Assembly: GCA_900752345.1 (NCBI GenBank) | Contig: CAADVA010000236.1 | Location: 1 to 5,172 of the forward strand | Source of the DNA: an uncultured Collinsella sp. | GTDB lineage: Bacteria; Actinomycetota; Coriobacteriia; Coriobacteriales; Coriobacteriaceae | Reading direction: 5' to 3' | DNA length: 5,172 nucleotides | Shown here: in pieces, positions 1 to 5,172 of the stretch | Position numbering within the stretch: position 1 is the stretch's first letter | Layout: the number at the start of each line of letters is the position of its first letter | Notes under the pieces: model-generated | What the model was told of the DNA's origin: nothing | The model's database searches: none | Seen by the model: the letters and a program-made list of their open reading frames with translations, nothing else | Made by a program: the position numbers and the translations under genes

Positions 1-1160
1 CCAACGCCCAGGATGCCAACGGGAATGGACTCTGCGACGTACTTCTTGAGCTTGGCGTTCTTGGTCTTAAAGTACAGCGCCAGACCGGCACCGACCTGGC
101 CGCCGCCAGCCATCATAAGGATGGGCAGCAGGTAGTTGATGCCCTTGGTAGCGCCGTCGGGATCGTTGAGCATAGCGTGGATCGGCGTAAGTGCCTGATG
201 CAGGCCAACGGACACCAGCGGCAAGAAGCCTGCCGACAGGATATAGCCGCCCAGAACGCCCAGCTTCTCAAAGATAAAGGTGAGGACGCTAAAGATCGCG
301 GTCGTCAGCCAAGCGCCAACCGGCTGGATGACGAGCATCAGGGCAAAGGCACCGATGATGAGCACCAGCAGCGGAGACAGGAACGTATCGAGCGCGTTGG
401 GCATGACCTTGCGAATCTGACGCTCCATCCAGGCGAAAAACGCACCAGCGATGAGAGCCGCGATCATACCGCCCGCTGCGGGGTTGTACTGCGCATTGGT
501 GAGCGGCAGCAGAATAGCGGTGCTGGGATCGGCGGCGCCAGGCGCGAGCAGAGGCATAGCACTGTTGGCGATGCACATCATGCCGGCAATACCGCCCAGC
601 GCAGCGGAGCCACCAAACTCTCGCGCTGCGTTATAGCCCACCAAAATGGGCAGATAGGCAAAGAGGGCCCAGCCCATGGAGCGAATGCCCTGATACCACC
701 ACTCACCTGCAAGCGCACCGGCCGTCGAGACATTAATGACGTTGCAGATACCGTTGATGAGGCCAGCCGCAATAATGCCGGGAAGCAGGGCGACGAAAAC
801 ATTGGAAATCTTCTTGAGGAAGGCCTGAACCGGCTTGGACTCGTACTTGGCCTTCTGCGCGGCCTTGTTTGTAGCCGCAGCGTCAACCACGCTCTCGTCG
901 GCAACGCCCTTCGCAAGGCCGGTGAGCTTGGAGAATTCCTCGAGCACCTTATTCACCTTGCCCGGACCCAGCACGATCTGCATCGTGTCGTCCTCAACCA
1001 GGCCCATCACGCCGTCGAGTGCCTTAATACCCTCCGTGTCGACGTTGCCCGCGTCTTTGACGGTCACGCGCAGGCGCGTCATGCACGCCGCGTTTGCCAG
1101 CACGTTGTCTTTACCGCCCAAAAGGTCCAGCAGCTTTTGAGCCAGCTCTTTGTTCGTCAT
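1..1160 (-). CDS. murP: PTS EIIBC permease, probable MurNAc-specific (MurP-like), C-terminus beyond window
   Basis: Membrane sugar permease of the glucose superfamily of the phosphotransferase system; it would import a sugar and phosphorylate it, using phosphate passed through its own EIIB domain. 386 codons are visible. Residues 1-80 or so form an EIIB domain with the phosphorylatable cysteine at Cys26 in the motif NAACMTRLRVTV. A linker follows (about 80-110), then a hydrophobic EIIC domain rich in Gly/Ala membrane segments, with GLHQALTPIH near residues 319-328. The frame leaves the window after AESIPVGILGV, just before the place where this family usually has a GEPLIYG motif, so roughly 80-100 residues are probably missing. 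Start ATG at 1160 is preceded by AAGGAGGAG. It follows murQ by 57 bp. MurNAc specificity is inferred from the neighbouring murQ and murR; sequence alone could also fit a sucrose- or trehalose-type EIIBC. No EIIA domain is visible, so a separate EIIA (as for E. coli MurP) may be needed. Confidence 0.9.
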   Translation of the reverse strand, partial: MTNKELAQKLLDLLGGKDNVLANAACMTRLRVTVKDAGNVDTEGIKALDGVMGLVEDDTMQIVLGPGKVNKVLEEFSKLTGLAKGVADESVVDAAATNKAAQKAKYESKPVQAFLKKISNVFVALLPGIIAAGLINGICNVINVSTAGALAGEWWYQGIRSMGWALFAYLPILVGYNAAREFGGSAALGGIAGMMCIANSAMPLLAPGAADPSTAILLPLTNAQYNPAAGGMIAALIAGAFFAWMERQIRKVMPNALDTFLSPLLVLIIGAFALMLVIQPVGAWLTTAIFSVLTFIFEKLGVLGGYILSAGFLPLVSVGLHQALTPIHAMLNDPDGATKGINYLLPILMMAGGGQVGAGLALYFKTKNAKLKKYVAESIPVGILGV

Positions 1161-1217
1161 AACTCCTCCTTGTATTGGAAATCTCGTCTGGATGTCATAT
1201 AGCCTCACGATGTGCGC

Positions 1218-2141
1218 CTACCGCGCATCGGCATTGCTCTTCTCATGGCCACTCACCGCAGCACGGACATGGCCGCGCGCCCGCTCAAGAGCTACCGCAG
1301 CCTGCTCGGCATCGCAGTCCAGCAGCACCGAGACAATAGCGGTTTTTACGTGGCCGCCGGCATCTGCAAGCGCCTGAACGGCGCGCTCTCGTGTGCAGCC
1401 AGTCGCTTCCATCACGATGTTCTGGCCGCGCACCACCAGCTTCTCGTTCGTCTGCTGTACATCGACCATCAGGTTTTGGTACACCTTGCCGATCTTGACC
1501 ATGGCACCGGTCGAAATCATATTGAGAATGAGCTTTTGGACCGTTCCCGCCTTGAGCCTCGTTGAGCCGGTAAGCACCTCGGGGCCGGGCACGGGCTCTA
1601 TGGCAAGATCTGCGTCCTCCCCGATCCTCGACCCCTGGTTGCAGGCGATAGCAATGGTCTTGCACCCGGTTGCCTTGGCGCACGCGAGGCCGCCCACCAC
1701 ATAGGGGGTACGACCGCTTGCCGCCAAACCAACGACGAGATCCTTGGAGGAGAGCCCATGTTCCCGCAGGTCACTCGCGCCAAGTTCCTCGCTATCCTCG
1801 GCACCTTCGACAGCCTTGATAAACGCCCTCTCGCCTCCGGCAATGAGTCCGACAATCAGATCGGGCGATACGCCAAACGTGGGTGGGCACTCCGACGCGT
1901 CGAGCACGCCCAAACGACCGCTCGTGCCCGCGCCCATATAAAAGACGCGTCCGCCGCGCTCGAGCGCCTCGGCAGCCCAGTCGATTGCCGTGGCAACCTG
2001 GGGCAACACTTTCGTGACCGATTGGACGGCGCGAAGATCCTCATCGTTCATCGTCGTGACGATTTGCAGCGATGTCATCGTGTCGAGGTCCATTGACTTT
2101 TGATTTCGTTGTTCTGTCGTGAATTTTGTTAAATCGAGCAT
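1218..2141 (-). CDS. murQ: N-acetylmuramic acid 6-phosphate etherase (MurQ)
   Basis: Cytoplasmic lyase that splits the D-lactyl ether of MurNAc-6-phosphate into GlcNAc-6-phosphate and D-lactate, feeding peptidoglycan sugars into amino-sugar catabolism. 307 residues, close to the family norm of about 300. The N-terminus (TTEQRN, then DLDTMTSLQIVTTMNDED) is typical. The SIS domain carries MGAGTSGRLGVLDASECPPT at 69-88. Glu84 and Glu115 (in VEGAEDSEE) match by position the two catalytic glutamates of E. coli MurQ (Glu83 and Glu114). A second SIS motif, GLAASGRTPYVVGG, and a C-terminal helical segment (ATGCTRERAVQALADAGG) complete the family pattern. The frame is open upstream to 2354, but the start is taken as ATG 2141 because GAGGTGA lies just before it and everything further upstream overlaps the regulator gene. 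Only 10 bp separate it from the regulator stop. I see no missing key residue. Confidence 0.97.
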   Translation of the reverse strand: MLDLTKFTTEQRNQKSMDLDTMTSLQIVTTMNDEDLRAVQSVTKVLPQVATAIDWAAEALERGGRVFYMGAGTSGRLGVLDASECPPTFGVSPDLIVGLIAGGERAFIKAVEGAEDSEELGASDLREHGLSSKDLVVGLAASGRTPYVVGGLACAKATGCKTIAIACNQGSRIGEDADLAIEPVPGPEVLTGSTRLKAGTVQKLILNMISTGAMVKIGKVYQNLMVDVQQTNEKLVVRGQNIVMEATGCTRERAVQALADAGGHVKTAIVSVLLDCDAEQAAVALERARGHVRAAVSGHEKSNADAR

Positions 2142-2146
2142 TTTGT

Positions 2147-2154
2147 TCACCTCA
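2147..2154 (-). promoter_or_regulatory. murQ ribosome binding site overlapping the murR stop codon
   Basis: Read on the minus strand, the regulator stop TGA (2154-2152) is followed directly by GGTGAACAAA and then ATG of murQ at 2141. The Shine-Dalgarno sequence GAGGTGA (2153-2147) shares two bases with the stop codon. Ribosomes ending murR therefore unfold and occupy the murQ initiation region, the usual arrangement for translational coupling. It also fixes the murQ start. Confidence 0.75.
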
Positions 2155-3003
2155 TCTTTCCTGTTTCTCGATGTAGTTTTGCTTGATGACATGCGTCGCC
2201 CGTTCGTAATCGCTCGCAACGTAAGCAGCGTAGAGGGCATCGACAACCATAAGCTGAGCCATACGCGAGGCCATGGCACCGCTGCGGACCAAGGGCTCGC
2301 TTGCAGCAACGCCGAGCACGGCATCGGCCATGGTGGCAAGCTTGGACGATCCATCTACTTTGGTCACGGCCACAACGGGACAGTTGTGGCGTTGGGCCTC
2401 GGCGGTGCAGTCCAGTACTTCTTGCGTTAAGCCCGAGTAGCTAAAAGCAATGCCGATATCGCCTTCGTGCATGTTCTTGGCGCACAAGAGCTGGTCGTGC
2501 CAGTCATCGTACAGATGGCATTCCTTGTCGACACGCATGAGCTTTTGTGCCAGATCGTGTGCAACCAAGCGAGAAGCACCAATACCGAACAGATTGACCA
2601 TGCGCGCCCGCTTAAGATAGGCTGCACATCGTTCCAAAACGGTGTAATCGAGTGTTCGCGCCGTCGCCTCGATCGTGCGCACGTTGCTTTTCATCACCTT
2701 CCCCACGATACGTTCGACGCTGTCATCCACGGAGATGTCCTCGAGGGCAACGTCCTTTCTGTCGCCCAGGAGCGCAAGTTCGGCAATCAGTTCGCGCTGG
2801 AACTCCTTGTAGCCCGCAAAACCCAAGCGCTTGCAAAAGCGCAAAATGCTCGAGGGCGAGGAGAACGTGGCATCGGCAAGACCGCGGACGGACAGCCCGA
2901 CCACCTCATGCGGATGAGCACTCACGTATGCGATGACATTGCGCTCCGCCGGACTTGCGCTGAGCTCACGCTCGCGAAGCCTTAAAAGCAATCCGTTTGC
3001 CAT
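2152..3003 (-). CDS. murR: MurR/RpiR-family transcriptional regulator (HTH + SIS)
   Basis: DNA-binding regulator, 283 residues. It has an N-terminal RpiR-type helix-turn-helix (about residues 15-75; LSVRGLADATFSSPSSILRF with recognition helix about 49-60 and KRLGFAGYKEF after it). A C-terminal sugar-isomerase (SIS) domain follows from about residue 130, with LFGIGASRLVAHDLAQKL and IAFSYSGLTQEVLDC. The SIS domain of such proteins binds a phosphosugar; the neighbours make MurNAc-6-phosphate the likely effector, but this is inference. The E. coli homologue represses its mur operon; whether this one represses or activates is not shown. Start choice: a GTG at 3012 would add three residues, but its G is the last base of GGAGG (3016-3012), which is ideally placed 8 nt before ATG 3003. 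The ATG is therefore preferred. First gene of the operon murR-murQ-PTS; its TGA stop overlaps the murQ ribosome binding site. Confidence 0.93.
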   Translation of the reverse strand: MANGLLLRLRERELSASPAERNVIAYVSAHPHEVVGLSVRGLADATFSSPSSILRFCKRLGFAGYKEFQRELIAELALLGDRKDVALEDISVDDSVERIVGKVMKSNVRTIEATARTLDYTVLERCAAYLKRARMVNLFGIGASRLVAHDLAQKLMRVDKECHLYDDWHDQLLCAKNMHEGDIGIAFSYSGLTQEVLDCTAEAQRHNCPVVAVTKVDGSSKLATMADAVLGVAASEPLVRSGAMASRMAQLMVVDALYAAYVASDYERATHVIKQNYIEKQER

Positions 3004-3037
3004 CTCAAACACCTCCGTTGAGAAGAATTAAAGACCA

Positions 3038-3050
3038 ACGAACGATTCGT
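3038..3050. promoter_or_regulatory. Short palindrome in the murR leader, possible second regulator site
   Basis: ACGAA-CGA-TTCGT is a perfect 5-bp inverted repeat with a 3-bp centre, 35 bp upstream of the murR start. Just next to it, GTACC (3049-3053) and GGTAC (3073-3077), and inside them ATAAA/TTTAT (3058-3062/3068-3072), are further short inverted repeats. RpiR-type regulators bind palindromes near their own promoters, so these may be operator half-sites, but 5-bp arms are weak evidence. Confidence 0.25.
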
Positions 3051-3078
3051 ACCGGATATAAACAGCTTTTATGGTACA

Positions 3079-3101
3079 TTGTGCCGCATCATGGCGCACA
3101 A
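3079..3101. promoter_or_regulatory. Candidate operator (23-bp inverted repeat) for the mur operon
   Basis: TTGTGC (3079-3084) and GCACAA (3096-3101) form a perfect 6-bp inverted repeat with an 11-bp centre, about 75 bp upstream of the murR start. If the -10 element at 3119-3111 is right, transcription starts near 3104 and this repeat covers about +3 to +25, a classic place for a repressor to block transcription. The adjacent HTH-SIS regulator is the obvious candidate to bind it. Binding is inferred; only the symmetry and position are seen. Confidence 0.4.
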
Positions 3102-3110
3102 AGGGCGGGC

Positions 3111-3119
3111 ATTCTACCA
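3111..3119 (-). promoter_or_regulatory. Candidate extended -10 promoter of the murR-murQ-PTS operon
   Basis: The minus strand reads TGGTAGAAT: a TAGAAT hexamer (5 of 6 matches to TATAAT) preceded by TGn, the extended -10 signature. No good -35 hexamer lies 16-18 bp upstream, which an extended -10 can tolerate. It would give a leader of about 100 nt before the murR start. Other AT-rich stretches nearer the gene (TATATC at 3060-3055) are weaker alternatives. Confidence 0.4.
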
Positions 3120-3200
3120 CTCGCCCCTCAAATCCGACCGCTCGGAAATACGCGCGACACAAAATGATTCATCAAGGTCGCATTATTCGTAACAGGGTTG

Positions 3201-3402
3201 TTAACAGCGTCTCGCGTGGGCGCCAATGGGACAGGTCGTGCGCTTATCCAAGCACACCGCCGCCAACGAGGCAAACAGCCCAACAAAGAAGAACTCTACG
3301 GTATGGGCGACACGACGGATGTTGGTGCCCGTCCACATGCGAACGGGGGCAAGCGGGTCGGGGTGGGCGGCGGAAGCCGCTGAGTCCGCATCCCCGGCTC
3401 CT
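3201..3402 (-). pseudogene. VanZ-family membrane protein remnant, truncated at both ends
   Basis: This frame stays open from inside the end of the recombinase gene to TAA at 3203-3201. From about 3395 it reads like a VanZ-type protein: a short Ala/Pro-rich stretch, then APVRMWTG (Met codon at 3338-3336), then NIRRVAHTVEFFFVGL followed by ASLAAVCL. The pattern (V/I)R+-hydrophobic-AH-x(2)-E(F/Y)F-x-x-GL is the hallmark of VanZ-like proteins, where it begins a transmembrane helix. VanZ-like proteins are usually 150 residues or more with several membrane segments; here only about 50 residues match and a single hydrophobic segment remains. After CLDKRTTCPIG the resemblance ends, at a repeat shared with the region upstream of the recombinase. 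From the ATG at 3338 a 45-residue peptide could still be made, but no clear ribosome binding site is seen. Family recognition is from memory of the motif, not from a search. Confidence 0.5.
3221..3236. repeat. Short repeat, downstream copy (CGCCAA-GGGACAGGT)
   Basis: CGCCAATGGGACAGGT here matches CGCCAAAAAGGGACAGGT at 4033-4050 in the same orientation, allowing a 2-base gap. The two copies flank the recombinase gene and the VanZ-like remnant, 812-814 bp apart. This copy lies where the VanZ-like similarity stops. It could mark the edge of an inserted or rearranged segment, or be a partial copy of a dispersed repeat. Confidence 0.4.
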
Positions 3403-4008
3403 CTACTCCGTCTCGCGCATCCAGCGATCGAAGGTCCCCACGCACACGCCTAGGCGCTTTGCCGCCTGACTCCGGGTAATATTGCCCGCCTCATAGATAT
3501 CGCGCACTCGTTCAAATTGCGGAGGGCACGGCTTGCGGGGTCGACCAAAACGCACGCCGCGCGCCCGCGCCGCTGCAATTCCCTCCGCCTGGCGCCGATG
3601 GATATTCTCGCGCTCCACCTGCGCCACGTAGCTCAGCAGTTGCAGCACAATATCGGCAATCAGGACGTTGGTCACATCCGGCGCGCCGCTGGCCCTAGCG
3701 CGCGTGTCAAGCAATGGCATGTCCAACACCACAATGGCAACCCCGAGCTCCTTGGTAATGCGTCGCCATTCCTCAAGAATCTCGGAGTAATTACGGCCAA
3801 GTCGGTCGATAGAAAGCACCACCAGCACGTCCCCGTCTCCCAGGACGTGCAGCAGCTCGCGATAACGCGGTCGATCGAAGTCCTTGCCGCTCGCATGGTC
3901 GGCATAAATATTCGCCGAGCCCACGCCATAGGCGCCCAGCGCATCCAGCTGCCGATTCAGATTCTGATCGCGCGAACTCACCCGCGCATAACCGTACACC
4001 GTCGCCAT
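3403..4008 (-). CDS. Small serine recombinase (resolvase/invertase family)
   Basis: Site-specific DNA recombinase that cuts and rejoins DNA through a covalent phosphoserine link; such proteins invert, resolve or insert DNA. 201 residues, the normal size for the small resolvase/invertase group. The catalytic domain starts with YGYARVSSRDQNLNRQLDAL, with nucleophile Ser11 after Arg9. Arg46 in DFDRPRY and Arg69/Arg72 in IDRLGRN match the catalytic arginines of gamma-delta resolvase. The long helix VAQVERENIHRRQAEGIAAA (about 128-147) and GVRFGRPRK lead to a C-terminal helix-turn-helix (about 163-198, ITRSQAAKRLGVCVGTFDRW). It appears intact. Start ATG 4008 has GGGG 5 nt upstream and begins exactly at the family N-terminus; a TTG further upstream at 4038 is unlikely because it lies inside the stem-loop. 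Its target sites and partner element are not evident: no transposase is adjacent and no clear invertible segment is seen. Confidence 0.93.
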   Translation of the reverse strand: MATVYGYARVSSRDQNLNRQLDALGAYGVGSANIYADHASGKDFDRPRYRELLHVLGDGDVLVVLSIDRLGRNYSEILEEWRRITKELGVAIVVLDMPLLDTRARASGAPDVTNVLIADIVLQLLSYVAQVERENIHRRQAEGIAAARARGVRFGRPRKPCPPQFERVRDIYEAGNITRSQAAKRLGVCVGTFDRWMRETE

Positions 4009-4027
4009 CTCATCCCCGCTTTCTTGT

Positions 4028-4066
4028 AAACCCGCCAAAAAGGGACAGGTTTATTTTGGTAGGTTT
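4028..4066. repeat. Imperfect stem-loop / REP-like element upstream of the recombinase
   Basis: AAACCCGCCAAAA (4028-4040) can pair with TTTTGGTAGGTTT (4054-4066): 13 positions with one mismatch and one G-T pair, around a 13-base loop AGGGACAGGTTTA. It ends 20 bp upstream of the recombinase ATG. Its inner part, CGCCAA...GGGACAGGT (4033-4050), recurs at 3221-3236. The shape resembles dispersed REP-type hairpins or a recombinase binding site. On the transcript it could also act as a leader hairpin for the recombinase. From memory, GGGACAGGTTTATTTTGG-like stretches recur in Coriobacteriia genomes, but I could not check that. Confidence 0.55.
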
Positions 4067-4076
4067 TACCTCTCAA
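4048..4076 (-). promoter_or_regulatory. Weak candidate promoter for the recombinase gene
   Basis: On the minus strand, TTGAGA (4076-4071; 5 of 6 to TTGACA) is followed after 17 bases by TAAACC (4053-4048), a poor -10. Transcription would start about 30-35 bp before the ATG, within the stem-loop at 4028-4066. A better -10 is not seen in the 4009-4132 spacer, so this is tentative. Confidence 0.25.
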
Positions 4077-4132
4077 ATAGCAGGTAAGCGGGCGGCCGAG
4101 CAGACGGCAAGGTAGCCACGATTCAAATGCGA

Positions 4133-4156
4133 AGGGCGGTCCCGAAAGGCCGCCCT
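4133..4156 (-). terminator. Probable terminator hairpin after rnr
   Basis: AGGGCGGTC (4133-4141) pairs with GGCCGCCCT (4148-4156), nine pairs with one G-T wobble, around the loop CCGAAA. It begins 30 bp after the RNase R stop codon. On the minus strand the stem is followed by TTCGCATTTG, only mildly T-rich, so termination may be inefficient or helped by Rho. The remaining spacer (4067-4132) shows nothing recognisable. Confidence 0.5.
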
Positions 4157-4185
4157 CCGCTCCCCCACCATGAGTCGGGATTTGG

Positions 4186-5172
4186 CTAATGAATAAGCTT
4201 GAAGTCCAAGTGCCCACGCGTGGTATTGACGCGCGAGACCTCGATGATCACGCGCTGACCCAGTTCATAACGAGTCCCCGTGTCGGCGCCCGTCAGCGTA
4301 AGCGCATCCTCGTCGAACTCGAACCACTCGTTGCCCAGACTCTTGATCGAAACCAAGCCTTCGACCTGCGTTAGGTCCAAGCGCACAAAGAGGCCCATGC
4401 TGCTAACCCACGAGACGGTTCCGGCATAGCGCTCGCCCAGACGGTCCTCATAGTACTGGGCAATCTTGATCTTTTGCGTCGCATGGCTGGCGGCATCTGC
4501 CGCGCGTTCGGCATCGCTGCATGCGCGGCAGATCTGCGGCAGAATGCGCGGCAGCGACTCGCGCCCCTTGCCGATCAGCCGCGGCGTACGGACCAAGGCG
4601 TCCTTGCCGCCGAGCCGCTCATAGGCCAACTGCAGTTTGAGTACGCGGTGCACCACCAGATCGGGGTAGCGACGGATGGGACTCGTAAAGTGACAGTAGC
4701 ACGGCGCGGCGAGCGCAAAGTGGCCCTCGTTGCGCGGCTTGTACAGCGCGCGCTGCATGCTGCGCAGAAGCAGTGTGTTAACGAGCGGTGCGTTGGCCGT
4801 ACCGGCGGCAGCATCAACTGCAGCCTGCAGCTCATCGGGGCTCCCCATGGCAATACCGGCAGCATGGCGATCGTCGATGATGCCTAGCTGCGCCAGCGCA
4901 ACGGCGGCACCGTGCAGGCTATCGGGGCTCGGATCCTCATGCACACGATAGCAGGCCTCGATATCACGGTCTGCCAGCCACTCTGCAACGCACTCGTTGG
5001 CGAGCAGCATGGCTTCCTCGATAAGCGACGTGGCACACGAACGCTCACGCGCCACAATCTGCACGGGTACTCCGTCCTCATCCAGCAGAGCACGAATCTC
5101 GGCCGTGTCAAAATCGACTGAGCCGCGGGCGCGACGGATACGACGGCGGAGTTCGGCGAGTTCGTTGGCGGC
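4186..5172 (-). CDS. rnr: Ribonuclease R, C-terminal part (5' end beyond window)
   Basis: Processive 3'-to-5' exoribonuclease of the RNase II/RNB family, which degrades structured RNA such as faulty rRNA, tRNA and mRNA. 328 codons are visible and the frame is open to the window edge, so the cold-shock domains and the Asp-rich active site of the RNB domain lie outside. Visible parts: the RG-x-x-DFDTAEI segment (about residues 15-24 of the fragment), LIEEAMLLANECVAEWL, and the RNB signature YCHFTSPIRRYPDLVVHR (about 159-176). An S1 RNA-binding domain follows (about 247-325; ERYAGTVSWVSSMGLFVRLD, VEGLVSIKSL, and GQRVIIEVSRVNTTRGHLDF). The protein ends KLIH soon after the S1 domain, without the lysine-rich tail of E. 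coli RNase R. GTG 5064 is only an internal codon, because upstream sequence in frame is clearly RNase R. The next gene downstream, a recombinase, is functionally unrelated. Confidence 0.95.
   Translation of the reverse strand, partial: AANELAELRRRIRRARGSVDFDTAEIRALLDEDGVPVQIVARERSCATSLIEEAMLLANECVAEWLADRDIEACYRVHEDPSPDSLHGAAVALAQLGIIDDRHAAGIAMGSPDELQAAVDAAAGTANAPLVNTLLLRSMQRALYKPRNEGHFALAAPCYCHFTSPIRRYPDLVVHRVLKLQLAYERLGGKDALVRTPRLIGKGRESLPRILPQICRACSDAERAADAASHATQKIKIAQYYEDRLGERYAGTVSWVSSMGLFVRLDLTQVEGLVSIKSLGNEWFEFDEDALTLTGADTGTRYELGQRVIIEVSRVNTTRGHLDFKLIH

Noticed and set aside
177..1202. Long plus-strand open frame of 341 codons
   Set aside because: It lies antisense to the EIIBC gene, is extremely rich in Arg, His and Gln without any domain pattern, and has no ribosome binding site. 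It is a shadow of the minus-strand codon bias.
2142..2354. Upstream extension of the murQ frame to 2354
   Set aside because: The extra 71 codons overlap the regulator gene in another frame, do not resemble MurQ, and the strong ribosome site and family N-terminus fall at ATG 2141.
3103..3126. GGGCG/CGCCC inverted repeat as a terminator
   Set aside because: It has a 5-bp stem with a 14-base loop and no T-run, and overlaps the better-supported -10 element.
3199..3206. TGTTAACA palindrome
   Set aside because: An 8-bp palindrome alone is expected by chance in a window this size, and it is not placed next to a promoter element.
3367..3380. GCGGC-GGAA-GCCGC hairpin as a recombinase terminator
   Set aside because: It has only a 5-bp stem, no following T-tract, and lies inside the VanZ-like reading frame, so it is more likely codon-driven GC symmetry.
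3071..3469. Plus-strand frame of 132 codons across the recombinase-murR gap
   Set aside because: Its product is basic and low in complexity, it runs over the end of the recombinase gene antisense, and the minus strand in the same place gives a recognisable VanZ-like segment.
3978..4217. Minus-strand frame of 79 codons across the rnr-recombinase spacer
   Set aside because: It overlaps the terminator hairpin and stem-loop, crosses into both neighbouring genes in the wrong frame, and has no ribosome site. It is a translation of the non-coding repeat.

Overview
The window looks like chromosomal DNA from a moderately GC-rich Gram-positive bacterium. My best guess is a gut actinobacterium of the Coriobacteriia (Collinsella-like). 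This rests on recollection of protein and repeat style and on the strong AGGAGG-type ribosome binding sites; no marker gene in the window proves it. All recognisable genes lie on the minus strand, so transcription runs from high to low coordinates.

Layout in the direction of transcription. (1) 5172-4186: the C-terminal half or so of ribonuclease R (end of the RNB domain plus an S1 domain), followed by a GC-rich hairpin at 4156-4133 that probably ends the transcript. (2) 4185-4009: a spacer holding a long imperfect stem-loop (4028-4066) just upstream of the next gene. (3) 4008-3403: a complete small serine recombinase of the resolvase/invertase type. (4) 3402-3201: no intact gene. It contains what I read as a remnant of a VanZ-family membrane protein, missing both ends. 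The remnant stops at a short sequence (3221-3236) that is nearly repeated in the stem-loop upstream of the recombinase (4033-4050). (5) 3200-3004: promoter and leader of the next operon, with an extended -10 candidate and a 23-bp inverted repeat placed where a repressor site would be. (6) 3003-1: an operon of a MurR/RpiR-type regulator, MurQ (N-acetylmuramic acid 6-phosphate etherase) and a glucose-superfamily PTS EIIBC permease cut off by the window edge.

How the genes work together: the EIIBC protein would import a sugar and phosphorylate it on entry. MurQ cleaves the lactyl ether of MurNAc-6-phosphate to give GlcNAc-6-phosphate and D-lactate. The SIS-domain regulator would sense a sugar phosphate and control the operon. 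Together they form a compact MurNAc (peptidoglycan fragment) uptake and catabolism unit. The regulator stop codon lies inside the murQ Shine-Dalgarno sequence, which suggests translational coupling.

The unusual part is the stretch between rnr and murR. A recombinase gene, a broken VanZ-like gene and two related short repeats sit together there, which looks like the scar of an insertion or rearrangement. I see no CRISPR array, rRNA, tRNA or complete insertion sequence, and nothing that is clearly a wholly new system.
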